Shown in pieces: positions 20,733-32,789 of a stretch of DNA of 64,000 nucleotides (its first letter is position 1; each line of letters begins with the position of its first letter). The DNA is taken from contig NW_023601543.1 of assembly GCF_014898055.3 (NCBI RefSeq), forward strand, positions 13,849,314 to 13,913,313, given 5' to 3'. The notes under the pieces were generated by a model. That model saw nothing but the letters and a program-made list of their open reading frames with translations, had not been told where the DNA came from and did not search any database. The translations under genes were made by a program, and so were the position numbers. The DNA comes from Talpa occidentalis. Lineage: Eukaryota > Chordata > Mammalia > Eulipotyphla > Talpidae.

Positions 20733-21712
20733 ATGTCAGTCAGTCCGAGCAACACAGTGTCCCAACGCATACGACAAATTAGAAAACAGACAGTAGGGAG
20801 TAGAAGAACCACACGCAACCTAAAAACTCCTCAGGAAAGAAGCACACCACAAAAAGAAAACCACTCCCCAGATTGCAACGACAGCAACTTGGAAGAACTT
20901 CTGAGCTTCCAGAAAGAGAATTTTAAAATTGCCATGATTAAAAAAGTGATAGATCAGAAGAAGGAAATTGAGTCCCTAAAGAGGGAAGTAGAGAAATGCA
21001 GGAGATCAAAGAATTAATGGAGGAACTAAAGAACTCTGGGAAAAGCAATGAAAGCAGAATAGATGAAATGGAAGAACGAATAAGTAATCTTGAAGACCCA
21101 GAAATAAAAAGACCCAAAACAGAAAAGGAAAAGAAGTACGAAGGAAAAAGAATGACGAAAGACTTCGGAACTATCTGACTCCATGAGGAAAGGAAATATA
21201 AGAGTTATAGGAAATTCCAGAAGGAGAGGAGAGAGATGTAGGAACAGAGAAAATATTCATGGAATATTTGAAGAGAACTTCCCAAATGAGAAGAAGGAGC
21301 TGAAAATTGATAATACAAGAAGCAAGAAGAACACCAAACTTCCACGACGAAAGGAAAAACACAGCAAGACACATAATAGTAAAGCTCCCAAGAATCCAGG
21401 ACAAGGAAAAAATAATGAAGCTGACAAGAGGGAAGAAACATATACATTCAAAAGGAAAACCAATCAGGCTGACATCAGACTTCTCTGAAGAAACACTACG
21501 GGCAAGAGAGAGTGGAGGGACATAGTCAACAGACTCCAAGAAAACAGATGCAACCAAGAATACTCTATCCCACAAAGCTTCTCTTTCCTCATGAAGAAAG
21601 AATATGGACCTTCCCAGACAAAGAGAAACTCCGGAATTTCATTGCGACTAAACCCCCACTCCAAAAAATACTACAAGGAATCCTAAAGCCAGAACCTCAG
21701 AGGGACGAATAA
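20733..21712 (+). pseudogene. LINE-1 ORF1, frameshifted
   Basis: ORF1p is the RNA-binding trimeric chaperone of the L1 particle. ATG 20733 opens MSVSPSNTVSQRIRQ, and an E/K-rich coiled coil follows. The frame shifts near 20990 (continuing as MQEIKELMEELKNSG), again near 21180 at the start of the RRM (GNIRVIG), and at least twice more. The CTD is recognisable (RHIIVKLPRIQDKEKI at about 21365, IRLTSDFSEETL at about 21455, PRILYPTKLLF at about 21550). A stop follows at 21710-21712. It cannot make a full ORF1p as assembled. Some shifts could be sequencing errors. Confidence 0.88.
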
Positions 21713-21767
21713 CAACGAAAGAAGACCAAAAAAAAAAAAAGTTATTAAAAGAATAAATAAATAAAAT
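21713..21767 (+). repeat. A-rich tract after ORF1
   Basis: A run of 13 A at about 21728 and AATAAATAAATAAAAT just before the gap. There is no ORF2 start. It may be the A-rich end of an ORF1-only (HAL1-like) element or the inter-ORF spacer cut by the gap. Confidence 0.5.
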
Positions 21768-21867
21768 NNNNNNNNNNNNNNNNNNNNNNNNNNNNNNNNN
21801 NNNNNNNNNNNNNNNNNNNNNNNNNNNNNNNNNNNNNNNNNNNNNNNNNNNNNNNNNNNNNNNNNNN
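21768..21867. other. Assembly gap, 100 N
   Basis: Exactly 100 N, a size often used for gaps of unknown length. Sequence type changes across it, from L1/receptor-cluster DNA to G-rich non-L1 DNA. The rest of the L1 may be hidden here. Confidence 0.98.
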
Positions 21868-22329
21868 GGGGGACAGGGTTAGCAGGCCAAAACTGAGGTT
21901 TATATTCCACAGTGCACCCCCCTCTCCCAGCGCTCCCTCTCCCCCTTCCACCAAGTTCTGGCCCTGAACCATGAAGGGGGGGGGGTTGGGAACAAATGAG
22001 GAGGCCAGTATATGCAGTGGCCTGAGGCCCAGGGCTAAATTTGAAATTAGCACGGGGATTTCAGTCGGGGGAGTCAAGTTTCCAGGGCGCTGGTTAAGTC
22101 CAGCAGCTGGGGCCCCATGGAGGGACAGAAAGCTGACCCCGCCTGGCTAGCACATTGGCCCCAAACTCCCCGTCACCTGCCTCATGCCCCTGGCGTTCTA
22201 GGAAGCAGTGACAGTCATTGTCTTGGCTTCTGGTTTCTCATACCACCACGAGCAGGCTAGTGGGGCAAGGACAAAGGGAGCTGGATGTAGGGCAGGGGAG
22301 AAAGATGGGGTGAGGCTGGAGAGCGGGGC
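21868..22329. other. GC-rich intergenic, unassigned
   Basis: G-rich on the plus strand, with no gene. It borders the LTR-like block and could be part of the same retroviral insertion, but no protein motif is visible. Confidence 0.4.
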
Positions 22330-22745
22330 TGAAAGAATGCACCAGTGACAGAGTGGAGAACAGAAAGGGTGAATTTATTGGAATACCCTGCAAGGGAGCA
22401 GGGGCCTAGACGGAGAGGGCCGCTCTCAAAGAGGGATTTGAGGCTTTCTTTTATACTGTTTTCGCGGGCCTTCTTACTTGGGGTGCCAGTTTGGGCCAGT
22501 TATTTGCTGGGCTGTCTGTTCTTGGATGTTGCCCTTTGACACAGAATGTGTCCTGGCTCTGCTTCTGCGTTCATGGTCAAGGTGATCTGTCTTATGGCCC
22601 TGTCCCATGGCAACCTTCTCTCTTCCCTTATCTATTCCAATCTCCCAAACCTGCCTCATGGGCAAGGAGTTAGGGCTTACTTTTAACCATATTAAATGGT
22701 ACCGGACCCTGGATCTGAGACTGGCTGGGGAGTAGGCAACGGCAG
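22330..22745 (-). mobile_element. Probable solitary retroviral LTR, antisense
   Basis: On the minus strand there is a promoter-like CAGTATAAAAG (TATA at 22455-22450), then about 75 bp later an AATAAA (22379-22374) and a short CT-rich R/U5 ending ...GCATTCTTTCA at about 22330. That order and spacing are typical of an LTR. No gag, pol or env is seen nearby. The upstream end and target duplication could not be fixed, so 22745 is approximate. Confidence 0.55.
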
Positions 22746-25210
22746 GATGCAGCTGCTGCTCTGTTTCCTCTTCCCCAATCCAGGACCCTCCTCACCCAGG
22801 CTTCCACCGAGCCCACTTGTAGCCTGAGAAAGCTACTCAAGGTTAGGTGATCCTCAACAGAATTTCAATGATCTGTACTTCATCACCCAGGTTTCCAGAA
22901 CCTATCAAAGCCAGAGTTTCCTTTGGGTTCTGACAGTCTCTTGGGGGTATGGGATATTCTTTGGGGTTAGAGAGTTTCTGTGATCACTTTAAAGTTGTAT
23001 TTGTATTACAACGAAAATCTACGCCAAATGATAGCAGCCTACTGTGCACCATTCATCTGCACGGACACCTGATGAACTAAAGGCAGCCACAGGTTTTCCA
23101 TACCCTCATTTACATCTGCCTTTGTGTATTCTGATCAAATTAGGTTGTCACAGAAAAAAAATATTCAAAATGACAGCAGTTTAAACAAGTTAGCATGTTA
23201 GTTCTCAGATCGGTCTGGAGAGAGGATGTACGGGTTTGGTGTGGGAGCTCAATGGCAGGCTCTGCCCTCCTCAGGGTGCAGCCTTCAGATTCGAGTTGGT
23301 TGCTAGATCTCTGTCTAGGACGAGCTCATTCCAAGCAGTAAGATATTATAAGAAAGGGCAAGGAAGGGCCAGCCCCTCCTCTTATAGGAAATCATCAAGA
23401 AATCCCAAATATCTTAAACCTTTCGTCCACTTATATCTCCTTGGCAAGAGTTCTGTGTCTGGCCACCCCTAGCTACAAGGGAGGCCTTGGAATGTAGCAT
23501 TTTAGGTGGGCACAGAGGAAAGAAGAAGGTGGGTTGTGGGGTAGATGACTAGCAATCTCTGCCACATTTTGTGTAAAAAATCTCATTAGCTTCACATTGT
23601 CCTACTTACATTGTCAAGGACTAATGAGAAAAGAACATAGGAAGACAACACATAAATGATGGCTTAGTCCCAGTGAAGGCCAAATGATGTCCCTGAGGGC
23701 TGTAGGAATGACAGTTTAGCAGAGATCTGATAGAAAAAAAGTGATGTGAGGGCTGAGTCATCGCCTGGCACACAGTAATATAGCACGACGAACTCAAAAG
23801 AACCTGTATCCCAGTCGGCACTGCAGTCACGATCTGAACAGCAATTTAATTTTAGAAAAACAGCATCATCCACCTTGTTAAAATCATTGTCATTCTTGAT
23901 TTTTATTGGGTTTTTTTTTGGGGGGTATGGTTTACACTTCATTTGGAACTTTGTTTCAGCCTCATAATTGTATATAAGGCATATGCATCGGGACTTCGCA
24001 GTTTTATATTCTTTTTGTACATAGTTTACCCCTGTAATGAAAGTGAGTCAATACACAGGATCTATATAGTTTTTCTCCTTAAAAGGGGTTACTTAACTCT
24101 GAAGTGCTTCCTGAGACCCCTGGGGTCCACTGTTGCAAATTGGAGGACTGTGGGTGTTGGAACCCCAAACTAAGGCTTCTGTCTTCAATTTCAGGGTTCA
24201 TTTTGTACCACCACCCAGTGCTAGTGAGGAGGAGGCAGAAATATGCTGCGAAACAGGTGTTGAACCTAAACATAGCATATGATCAGAAGAGGCTAAGACT
24301 GGGAAGAGCTTGGAAGGTCACATGGCGTGCCTCCTGCTGAAGTGTGAGCCTCCCTACAAGCCAAGTGCCTGGGTCAGGGGGTGAGGATGAGGTTGGTGGT
24401 TTAGGGTGACATGAGAAAGTATTTGGGGGAAAGGTTGATTCAAAAAGTGTATCCTTGACACTAAGAGTCCTTGGGATATTTCCTGATAATGTTCTTGAGA
24501 TTATTTGATAAGAAAAAAAGATCCTAGAACAAATGTATGGAAATGTATCCCCGACCTGGTCCCTAGGAACCCTTCTCCCACGACCATCTGCCACAGCCCC
24601 CCTCAGCCTGTGATGACATACACCCTCCAGTTTTTTTGTTTTTTTTTTTCACTTCACTGTAACCCGGAGGGTGGCCTGTTTATCCTGAGGCAGAGGGGCT
24701 CTGACAGATGGTGGGGCCTCCTTTGAAGTTGGGTAGCTTGGGACAGGGGGTGTTCCAAGGGACTTGTTTCAGGCCATTTATAGTTGGAAGGAAGCAGAGC
24801 TCCTCTCTCTCTCCCTGGCAGCAGTAAATCTCCCAGCCCTGGCTACCGTCACCCCTTCAAGCACTTTCTCAGATTCCCCATCTGTTGTGAGGGAATTCCA
24901 CAGGGCTCAAGACATTGAAAAAAGCTCCACTCTCAGAGTGAAAGAAGAATCAGTAAAGAGGAAGGTAAAGAAGGAAAGGAGGGGAGAGAGACTGGTATAG
25001 AGATGGGGCTTTTCTATAAATATAAATAGATGCATATAGAGAGCTATCTGTATATATAAATATAAATATATGAAGACAGACTCAGGGAGTGAGATAGTTG
25101 TTGAGATATTTATAGACACAGAGAGAGATGGAGAAACCAGAAAAAGACAGAATCAAAGAGAAAGAGAAGTGGAGGGGGACAAAAAAGGCGAGAGAAGAAT
25201 GAGAGAAAGT
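22746..25210. other. Intergenic, old repeats only
   Basis: No gene. About 23140-23570 ('gcagtttaaacaagttagca' to 'actagcaatctctgccac') resembles an old mammalian interspersed repeat whose class I cannot name. About 25015-25085 is AT-rich simple sequence and about 25135-25210 is purine-rich. Confidence 0.45.
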
Positions 25211-25886
25211 AGAAATTTATTTATTTATTTCAACTTTTTATTTTAATTAATTAATTTTTATTTTATTTTAACATTTATCATTTTTTTAAAAAAAATTTAG
25301 ACAATATTTGCTTCCCCCACCCCCTCAGATTGAGTCCCCAAAGAATTTCCTTCCCCAAGGCACCCGTGCACCATCACCGCAGTCCCCTGTGCTCCTCCCT
25401 CCCTCCCTCACACCCCCTCCCTCCTCCACCCCTGCAGGATGTCTCTGGTTTATAATTGTCTGCTTTTGCTTTGTTGTGTTTTGTACTGTTATTTTTTTAC
25501 ACTGATGTCTTTTTGGTGCCCCTATATTCCTGCTATAAGTGAAATCATCCAATATTTTTCTTTTTCCTTCTGGCTTATTTCACTGAGCATAATTCCTTCT
25601 AGCTCCATCCATGTTCCTGCGAATGGCATGAGTTTATCTTTTTTGATTGCTGAATAATATTCCATGGTGCATATGTACCACATCTTCTTGATCCAGTCAT
25701 CTATTTTTGGGCATTTGGGTTGTTTCCATAGCTTAGCTATTGTAAATAGAGCTGCTATAAACATAGGGGTGCAGGTGTTCTTTTGAATCACTGTTTTTGT
25801 GTCCTTTGGGTAGATCCCTAGGAGTGGAATTGCCGGATCATATGGTAGCTCCATTTTTAGTAGACTGAGGAACCTCCAGACAGCTG
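25211..25886 (-). mobile_element. 5'-truncated LINE-1, antisense
   Basis: On the minus strand: ORF2 C-terminus from MELPYDPAIPLLGIYPKD through DDWIKKMWYICTMEYY to KYWMISLIAGI and a stop at about 25522, then a 3' UTR with a C-rich (antisense G-rich) block at about 25375-25435 and an AT-rich tail. The reading frame is clean over 110 codons, so the insertion is fairly recent. It ends abruptly at about 25886. Confidence 0.92.
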
Positions 25887-27418
25887 GGAAGGAAAAAAAT
25901 TAAAAGACACATTTCAACATACCAAAAAAAGACAAGAATAAGGCAAGGAGGGACTTCTGGCCTTCTGTGTTGCCCCCAAGTGGTAGAAAAGGGGATGAAA
26001 GGAAGCAATGCTGTCTTGAGTCTGTGCTTATGCCTTCTGCTCACAGAGGAGAGCATGAACCTGAGGCGGTCCTCAGGAATTTTTCAGTCCACACAGATCT
26101 ACTGCTTGGTCATTGCATTCACAGACATCAGGACAGGGGAAGAGAAAATTCATAACAAGTCACAACATATGAAGTGTCTGGAAGAGCTCAAGTGGGGGAC
26201 AGAATTGTTTTGGGGACGAAGCAATTAGAGTAGTGGCTTACAGACACAGACAAAGCCACAGAGAATCCACATTGCGCTCAATTCAAGCAGGTTTTCTGGG
26301 TAGAAGGCAATTTCTAGAGCAGTGGGTGCTGAGGCCACTGGAGTGGACCAGCATGTGAAAATTTGCACAGAGACAGATCCCTGGTTTCTTGCAGCTTCCT
26401 GCCCCCACCTCCCCCATCTTGTATTCGGTCACTGACGTCTCCTCTTTCACAGAGAACATGGAAGCTAAAAGATGGTACGCTACTTCCATCAATGCTCACA
26501 CCAACATTGCCCTTTAGTATTGTCCTTTTCCCTCCAGGCTCTACTCATTGCCCCCTCTCCATTCTTTATTCCCTATCACATGCCAGAGGATTCCAGAACC
26601 TAATGGTGGTGTCTCTGAGAAGGGTATATTAGCAAATAACACACTGTTTCATCATCCAGAAATCTGCCTGGGCTGGGTATTATGATACCAATTTAACGAT
26701 AAAGAAACTGAAACAAAGAGAGGTTAGGCTACTTAACCAGGGTCACACAGCAAAGTGGAGGGTCTAACATAGGTATCCCTGGCCTCTCAGTGCATTTTCC
26801 TTCCACTGTGCCAGACAGGATCCCAAGAACATCCAAAAAATACTTGTTGAATGAAATTCTGCTCATTTGGGGCCCCCTAGGGTTAGGAGTGAAGAGATTG
26901 TACAATGCAGTCCTAGGGAAAATCTCTGTGGGAACAAAATTGAAAATGCCAGGTGGGTAAGCCCATTGGCTGAACCATTGGAGGTGAGGAAAGAACAAAT
27001 GATAAAAATTAATGGTGCAAAGACAAGTTAATTAAGAGAACCCTACATATGTAATGGGAAAGATTGCATGTTATCACTCCCTCTCATAATTATACAAGTG
27101 ATGAACTTGGCAAGTGGGTACCTAGACCACTCAACTCAGGATCGCTCCAGTCCTCCCAGCAGCACCAGGGCATCAGCAGGTGCAGCTGAAAGGCTGATGA
27201 TGTTCTTTTCTGAGACCTGCTCGCCGATCTACCGGAAGCCTCTCTCCTTGCTGCCGCCCTAGCTCTGTATTAGTTGCCAATCATTCAGCTTCTACTTTGG
27301 ATTTACCTTCCGCAGGCAGCATCTGGAAAACTTCACTGAGGATATGAGGATATGAGGCTATAATCATAGAATTTTAGGTACTGTTAAGGACAGGTTTGGG
27401 GTAAAGAGAATTGTCAGG
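25887..27418. other. Intergenic with one MIR
   Basis: No gene is supported. About 26645-26850 is an antisense MIR ('gataaagaaactgaaacaaa', 'ggtcacacagcaaag'). The rest is unassigned and not obviously repetitive. Confidence 0.5.
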
Positions 27419-27691
27419 GGCCTCCCTGGTGGCGCAAGGGGTTAAGTCTCAGCACTATCAAGCTATCTCCAGCCACTGCAGCATGAGTTTGATCCCCGGC
27501 CAGGGAGCTACCCACACGGCACAGCAGGCCTCTCCTGTCTTGCTTGCTGTTCCCCTCAGCAGTGTATTTCAGTAGATCTGCCTGTTCTGCTCCCTACTCT
27601 TTCTCTGGTGAATCCTCTCACCCCCCTCCCTACACATCTGGCCTACACACCTGTTCTTGTATGCATAAGTAAATAAAAATAAATCTTAAAA
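27419..27691 (+). mobile_element. tRNA-SINE, 'ttaag' subtype
   Basis: GGCCTCCCTGGTGGCGCAAG head, 'gtttgatccccggcc' B box, full body and AAATAAAAATAAATCTTAAA tail. Approximate flanking repeats are AAGAGAATTGTCAG and AAGAGGAAGTGTCAG. Confidence 0.9.
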
Positions 27692-27734
27692 AAGAGGAAG
27701 TGTCAGACTCTTCCTTCCTTGATACTTCATCTGT

Positions 27735-27985
27735 ATGGTGGAACAGTCAGCTTATTGAGTGCCAGCCATCGGGTTAGGTGATTTATATATAATTTTATTT
27801 CATCCACAGTGCAATCTTGTGACATTATGTTATCATTACTATTTGATAAATAATAAAACTGAGGCTCAGAGAAGATAAGTAATTTTCCCAAAGTCACAGA
27901 GCAAGTAAGTGGCAGAGCTGGAATTTGAACACAGAATATCTGGCTCCAGAGTCATAGCGATAACCTAATACTGCCTCCTTGCAAA
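27735..27985 (-). repeat. MIR SINE, antisense
   Basis: Well preserved: 'ttattgagtgccagcc', 'aataaaactgaggctcagag', 'gtcacagagcaagtaagtgg', 'cagagctggaatttgaac'. Confidence 0.88.
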
Positions 27986-28338
27986 AAAAGCAACAACAAC
28001 AACAAAAAAAAACTGACTGGAAAAAGCATACTTCCACCCCAGAGGTAGGAAAGTCCTGGCTTCCCACGAGATCCCAAACCAGGTCCTTTCTTCCCTAATG
28101 AAAACACATCTGAACTGCAAACTACCATGGAAAAATATGTTCCCTCTAGAAAGCTGTCCTCAGAATGCCTAAGTGGGGTTCATATGCAAGACTTACTGAC
28201 CTCTAATCTCATTATTTTAACCCCCTAGTTTAGTGCCACTGTTGACACTGGGAGTTCTGTTTTGACACAGCTGGGTATTGTGTGATGAACCCAGGCTGTG
28301 GGCAGAGCTTCTGTGCATGAGGCGATGTTTTCCTTTTT

Positions 28339-28636
28339 TTTTTTTTTTTATAGTTTGTCTTTTTTTTTAAAGATTTATTTATTTATGCATACAAGAGCTG
28401 GGGTACAGGCCAGAGATGCGGGGGGGGGGGTAAAGATCCACCAGAGAGAGAGAGTGGGGAACAGAATGGGCAGACTGACTGAAATACGCTACTGAGGGGA
28501 GCAGCGGGCGAGTCAGGAGAGGTCTGCCTCGCCATGTGGGTTGCTCCCTGGCCTGCCGGGGATCGAACTCAAGCTGCAGAGGCTGTGGATTGCTTCATAG
28601 TGCAGTGCTTAACCCCTTGCGCCACTAGGGAGGCCC
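28339..28636 (-). mobile_element. tRNA-SINE, antisense
   Basis: AAAGATTTATTTATTTATGC to TTGCGCCACTAGGGAGGCC, with target repeats GATGTTTTCCTTTTT at 28324-28338 and 28637-28651. A run of G at about 28421 has expanded inside it. Confidence 0.93.
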
Positions 28637-28744
28637 GATGTTTTCCTTTTTGAACTTTTATTTTTCAGTATGTAAACAGCCTCAGGATCATTTCCAGTTC
28701 TTCTCAGAATATTTCTACCTACTTGTAGGTTAAGAATAATGCTA

Positions 28745-28960
28745 GGAATAGCACTCTTATTCCTTGTACTGTGTTCAGTGCTTTATATCATTGAGCTCTT
28801 TCACTCCTGAACAATCCTATGTGGTAGGTACAGTTACTAATTCCCTGGTACCAATGAAGGGGCCAGGGTTTAGGAATGTTGAGTGACTACCTCAGAGTTA
28901 CATAGCTACCAAGTGGCAAAGCTTGGCAGCGTGACTTCAGATTTGGGCTTGTGACCCATT
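28745..28960 (-). repeat. MIR SINE, antisense
   Basis: 'gtgttcagtgctttatatca', 'aacaatcctatgtggtaggt', 'gttacatagctaccaagtgg' follow MIR order. Confidence 0.75.
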
Positions 28961-29189
28961 TCTCAGGGCAGGGATTCTGGAGCAGCTAAGTGGGGATTTT
29001 ATTTTTTTGATAGAAGCCAATTTCTATTTACCCAGTATATGCACGCATTTATAAATTTATTTGTATGATCATCAACAAACATTAACCAGTTGCATGTTGA
29101 AATTTAGAATAAAGTTTTTTTTGGATGTTTATAATGAATAATCCTCCCTTTGGGTGAAATATCAGTGATTTTCATCATATTAGGGTAGA

Positions 29190-29394
29190 TTTTTTTAATT
29201 CATTTTTTTTAAATCAAGTACCATTGTTTTACATCCTTGTTAATTTTTTGACAGTATCAGGCTTCCCCCCTCAGGTGTGGGCACTGTAGCTCTCTCCCAC
29301 CAAAGCACCCATAGTCCTCCACTGCTGTCCATTGTACTCTCCCCTGCCATCCCCATGCCTCTCCCTTCCCCTTCACTTCCTACGTCATGGTTTT
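29190..29394 (-). repeat. LINE-1 3' UTR fragment, antisense
   Basis: The T-rich start and C/T-rich block with 'cccaccaaagcacccatag' resemble the antisense L1 3' UTRs at 12110 and 25300. It is cut by the SINE at 29395. Confidence 0.6.
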
Positions 29395-29661
29395 GGTCTT
29401 TTTTAAGGTTTATTTATTTATGCACACAAGAACTGGGGTACAGGCCAGAGGTGTGGGAGGTGAGAGGATTCCCCAGACACAGAGTGGGGAACAGAACAGG
29501 CAGATCTACTGAGATACACTGCCGAGGGGAGCTACGGGCGAGTCAGGAGAGGTCTGCTGCACCATGTGTGTCAGTTCCCTGGCTGGAGATCGAACTCGTG
29601 CTGCAGTGGCTGCCGGTAGCTTGATAGCACTGTATTTAACCCCTGCGCCACCTGGGAGGCC
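29395..29661 (-). mobile_element. tRNA-SINE, antisense
   Basis: Full-length element on the minus strand, with target repeats CCTACGTCATGGTTTT (29379-29394) and CCTAAGTCATGGTTTT (29662-29677), one mismatch. Confidence 0.92.
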
Positions 29662-29677
29662 CCTAAGTCATGGTTTT

Positions 29678-30249
29678 AATAGAGAAATTTGTTTAGCAAT
29701 CATTCCATTGCAAAGATGGCATTGATGCTGTGCAGGCGTCAGTAACTACCTTCAATCACAGGCTGGGGACTGGGTAGGGGGTTGAGCAGTGACTTTAAGC
29801 CTTTGTGGTTCTTGTTTTGTCCTTTAGATACTGTGGGGTCTTTGAAGGCTGGACTGGGTCTGATCCACTTATCTTCCCAGTGCCTAGCACACAGTAGGGG
29901 TTCCATTAATACATGTTTTATGACTGGATGAATGTTTCTGATCATTTTCATCTGGTATGAATTTGTCTGCTCTAAATGCCAGCTTTTACTGTGTGTCAGG
30001 TCAGCACCGAGCTCCCTCTAACAAATACGGAATATAGATGAGGGTCTGAGCCATCTGTGCTGTTCTGTTTGATTTAAGGTCATCTGTGGATTCGCCATCC
30101 GGATTTCACCACTAGTATTTCATACATTCATTTCCTGCAGTTCTGCTTCCTACAGAAATAAACTCATGGAAGGATGGACATAGTAATGAGGAAGCCAAGG
30201 CTATAGCTACTCTTGCCCATCAAAAAAAGCCATGTTCCTAAAAAGAAAT
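29678..30249. other. Intergenic, L2 end
   Basis: About 29870-29945 ('cagtgcctagcacacagtag...gactggatgaatg') is an L2 3' end. Nothing else is recognised. Confidence 0.5.
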
Positions 30250-30480
30250 ATCCCCCTAACAATTATCGAGTGCTTTCTCTGTCCTAGGTAGTGCTCTAAG
30301 ACATTGACATGTATTAATTCATTGCATCCTCACAACAATCCAATGAGGAGATGCCACTATTGCCCCCATTGTATAGATGAAGACACTGAGTCTCAGAGTG
30401 GTCTGACCACACAGTGAATCAAAGGTCCAGCTGAAATTTGAATCAGGTTGGACCCCAAAGTCTCTGTTCTTACCTGTGAC
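30250..30480 (-). repeat. MIR SINE, antisense
   Basis: 'atcgagtgctttctctgtcc', 'cattgcatcctcacaacaat', 'gatgaagacactgagtctca'. Confidence 0.85.
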
Positions 30481-31017
30481 ACTCACCAACTTGCACTCAT
30501 TACCACAGAACTTTCTGATGGATAGCTTATGGGAACTGAATGAGTCAAGGGGCAGTAACAGCTCCTAGCAGAGGGTGCATGTCACTATGTGGTTGATGTC
30601 ATTATTCACGAAGGCAGTGACACCAGTCGAGAACCAGTTGCACATGTTGGGGGTCATGAGTTTGATTCACGAATTGAAGCCTCTGTGTACTTTCCTTAGA
30701 TACTGTGAGGTCTTTGAGGGCAAGGCTGGGATATATCCAGCTTGAGATGTCTTTGAGATACCAAGAAGACAGGTGGCTATCAGGTAAAAAGAGTGGCAGT
30801 GCCATCCTAAGCAGATTTATGTGAATTAGTTCCAGTCTTCAGTTTGGCTCATTTAAGGGCCTTTCTCTCTGTGCTTTCATGACAATTCTGTTCCTTCCAT
30901 TGGCCAGGACTCCTGGGACTGCCAGCATCTGAACTCACACCAAACAGCCTAGACCCAAGCACACAGCCCAGAAAAACACGATCTTCAAAAATCCCTCATT
31001 TACTTGCTACCGCCACT

Positions 31018-31042
31018 CTACCCACAAGGGGGCGCTCCCTCA
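31018..31042 (+). promoter_or_regulatory. Strong CTCF-like motif
   Basis: CCCACAAGGGGGCGCTCC (31021-31038) matches the core of the CTCF consensus at nearly every position, with A in place of the usual C after CCAC. It is not inside a recognised repeat. CTCF sites of this type act as insulators and loop anchors in vertebrates. Occupancy is unknown. Confidence 0.6.
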
Positions 31043-31214
31043 CATATAATTCTTACACTTTTGCTGCAGCGATTAATCAAAAACCGCGACAGTGGCAGAA
31101 AACTAACCACGAATAAATAGACCCCACATTTGTCTGAAGACCAAATTCCCAACATTGGCCATAGTCCGAGTCCTGTACTCTGGCGTCGGGATGAACCCTG
31201 TTCTGAGGACAAAG

Positions 31215-31445
31215 CAGCTTAAGGGTTAGGAGCATGGACTTTGGAGTCGACTGGCCAGGCTTTGATTCTGGCTTTATCGCTTCCTAGCTGTGTGCCCTCT
31301 GAGCTGCTCAGCTTTTTCACTGGAAAAGGGGGACACCATTGACAATTATCTCTGGAGGATTCTGAGGAACAAATGATCAATGTTCTTAAAGAGTTTCACA
31401 CAGTGTCTGGTACCTGTACACACTCAATAAATGTTAGCTATTTTG
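31215..31445 (+). repeat. MIR SINE, sense
   Basis: Near full length: 'gagcatggactttggagtcg', 'ttcctagctgtgtgccctct', 'agtgtctggtacctgtacac', ending 'tcaataaatgttagctatt'. Confidence 0.88.
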
Positions 31446-32789
31446 GAGCTCATATCCTGGCCACAAATTTAATTCTCAATCAGGTCACACACTGAACTCC
31501 AAATCCTAGTTCCTGACTGTCTCTCAACTGGCCATCTCCCACTTTTTGCTCCTGAGAAGGACAGTGGGGGTTGGCTCGGTGAAGCAGTATTCCCACTCTG
31601 GGTAAATCCTGCTCCAGGTTCTGACACCTGTCCCCACGCCCACCCCAGCCCACCCAGCCCACCCTATTTTGTGCACCCTTATGTGTTCAGCCTAAGGCTT
31701 CAGGTCAGTGGACTAATTTTGGATCTCAGCTCGCCTGCTGGCCTTGGCTTTGGAAGCTAGCTTAGATTACACATTCCTGTCCTGGGGAGCACCCTAGCCC
31801 ATGCCACCCTCAAAAAAACAGGTACATGAACACCACACAGACACACACACAGCGCCACGCACAAGCGCACACACACACATACACACAGATATCTTCTACC
31901 CAAACTCTGGGAGCAAATTCCTGCCAGGGCGAGGGAGTGAAGGTAACTGAGCCCTGCAGGACAGCTGGGCAGCTGGCTCAGGCCCTGCCGGGCATTTTTC
32001 CTAGTAAGGGCATCCTTTGGGTGACAATTTCCAATTGAAGACACAGCCCATCGCGAGTTCCATGACTGTTTCTCTTAACCCCGCTAGCAATGTCCCCAGA
32101 ACCCTTTTTGGGGATTGTATTTACAGACCTGCTGGCACTCATGACCCGGTCAGCCAGCAGCTGGTGCCCGCCCGCACCCCTCCTTCTTCCACCCCACTAG
32201 CGATATCTTGATTCACAGTGATAAGTGATTCAAATATCCCTAACTTCTGTCTCCCCCAGTGCTCATATGGCCTGGGATGCCCTTCACTGGAGTTTGCAAG
32301 CTGGCATACCCAGACACCTCCCATGGCACTTCAGTTGCTTCCCCAAGGGACTGGCGGAATTCTAGCTCCTCTCCCTGGGGGACTTTGTGGGTCAGTCCCC
32401 CAGGGTCCCATCAGCTTGCAGAGATGGGCTTCCCTTGGGTGTGTTTCCAAAAACAACCATGGACTCATTTCATGAATATTTAATGAGCCCCCACTATGTG
32501 TTAAACACTGTTCTCTGTCTAGGAGATACCAAGATTTTTTTTTTCAGGAACAGGAAAGTAAGAAAAGAAAAAAATGAACCGAATTTTCTAAGTACCCCAG
32601 GATTCGGTGAGGCTTGGATGCCAGCGCTGTGCTCCTGTGTGCCAGAGGCTACACTGAGGGCTTTGCCTTCGCTTAGCTTATTTCACACTCAAAACCCTAT
32701 GAAATAAGGAATATGAGGCGTGTATCAGCAAGTTGAGGCTCAGGGAGCTTTCATCCCTGTGGTGAGCGTCATAGTTAAATAATGTTTCC
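31446..32789. other. Intergenic with CA repeat and MIR/L2 scraps
   Basis: No gene is supported. About 31833-31888 is an imperfect CA microsatellite. About 32480-32530 and 32640-32770 show MIR/L2-like phrases ('gccccca ctatgtgttaaac', 'gaggctcagggagct'). Open frames here have no recognisable protein. Confidence 0.5.

Noticed and set aside
25308..25657. Plus-strand frames over the L1 at 25211
   Set aside because: Antisense of the L1 3' UTR and ORF2 end.
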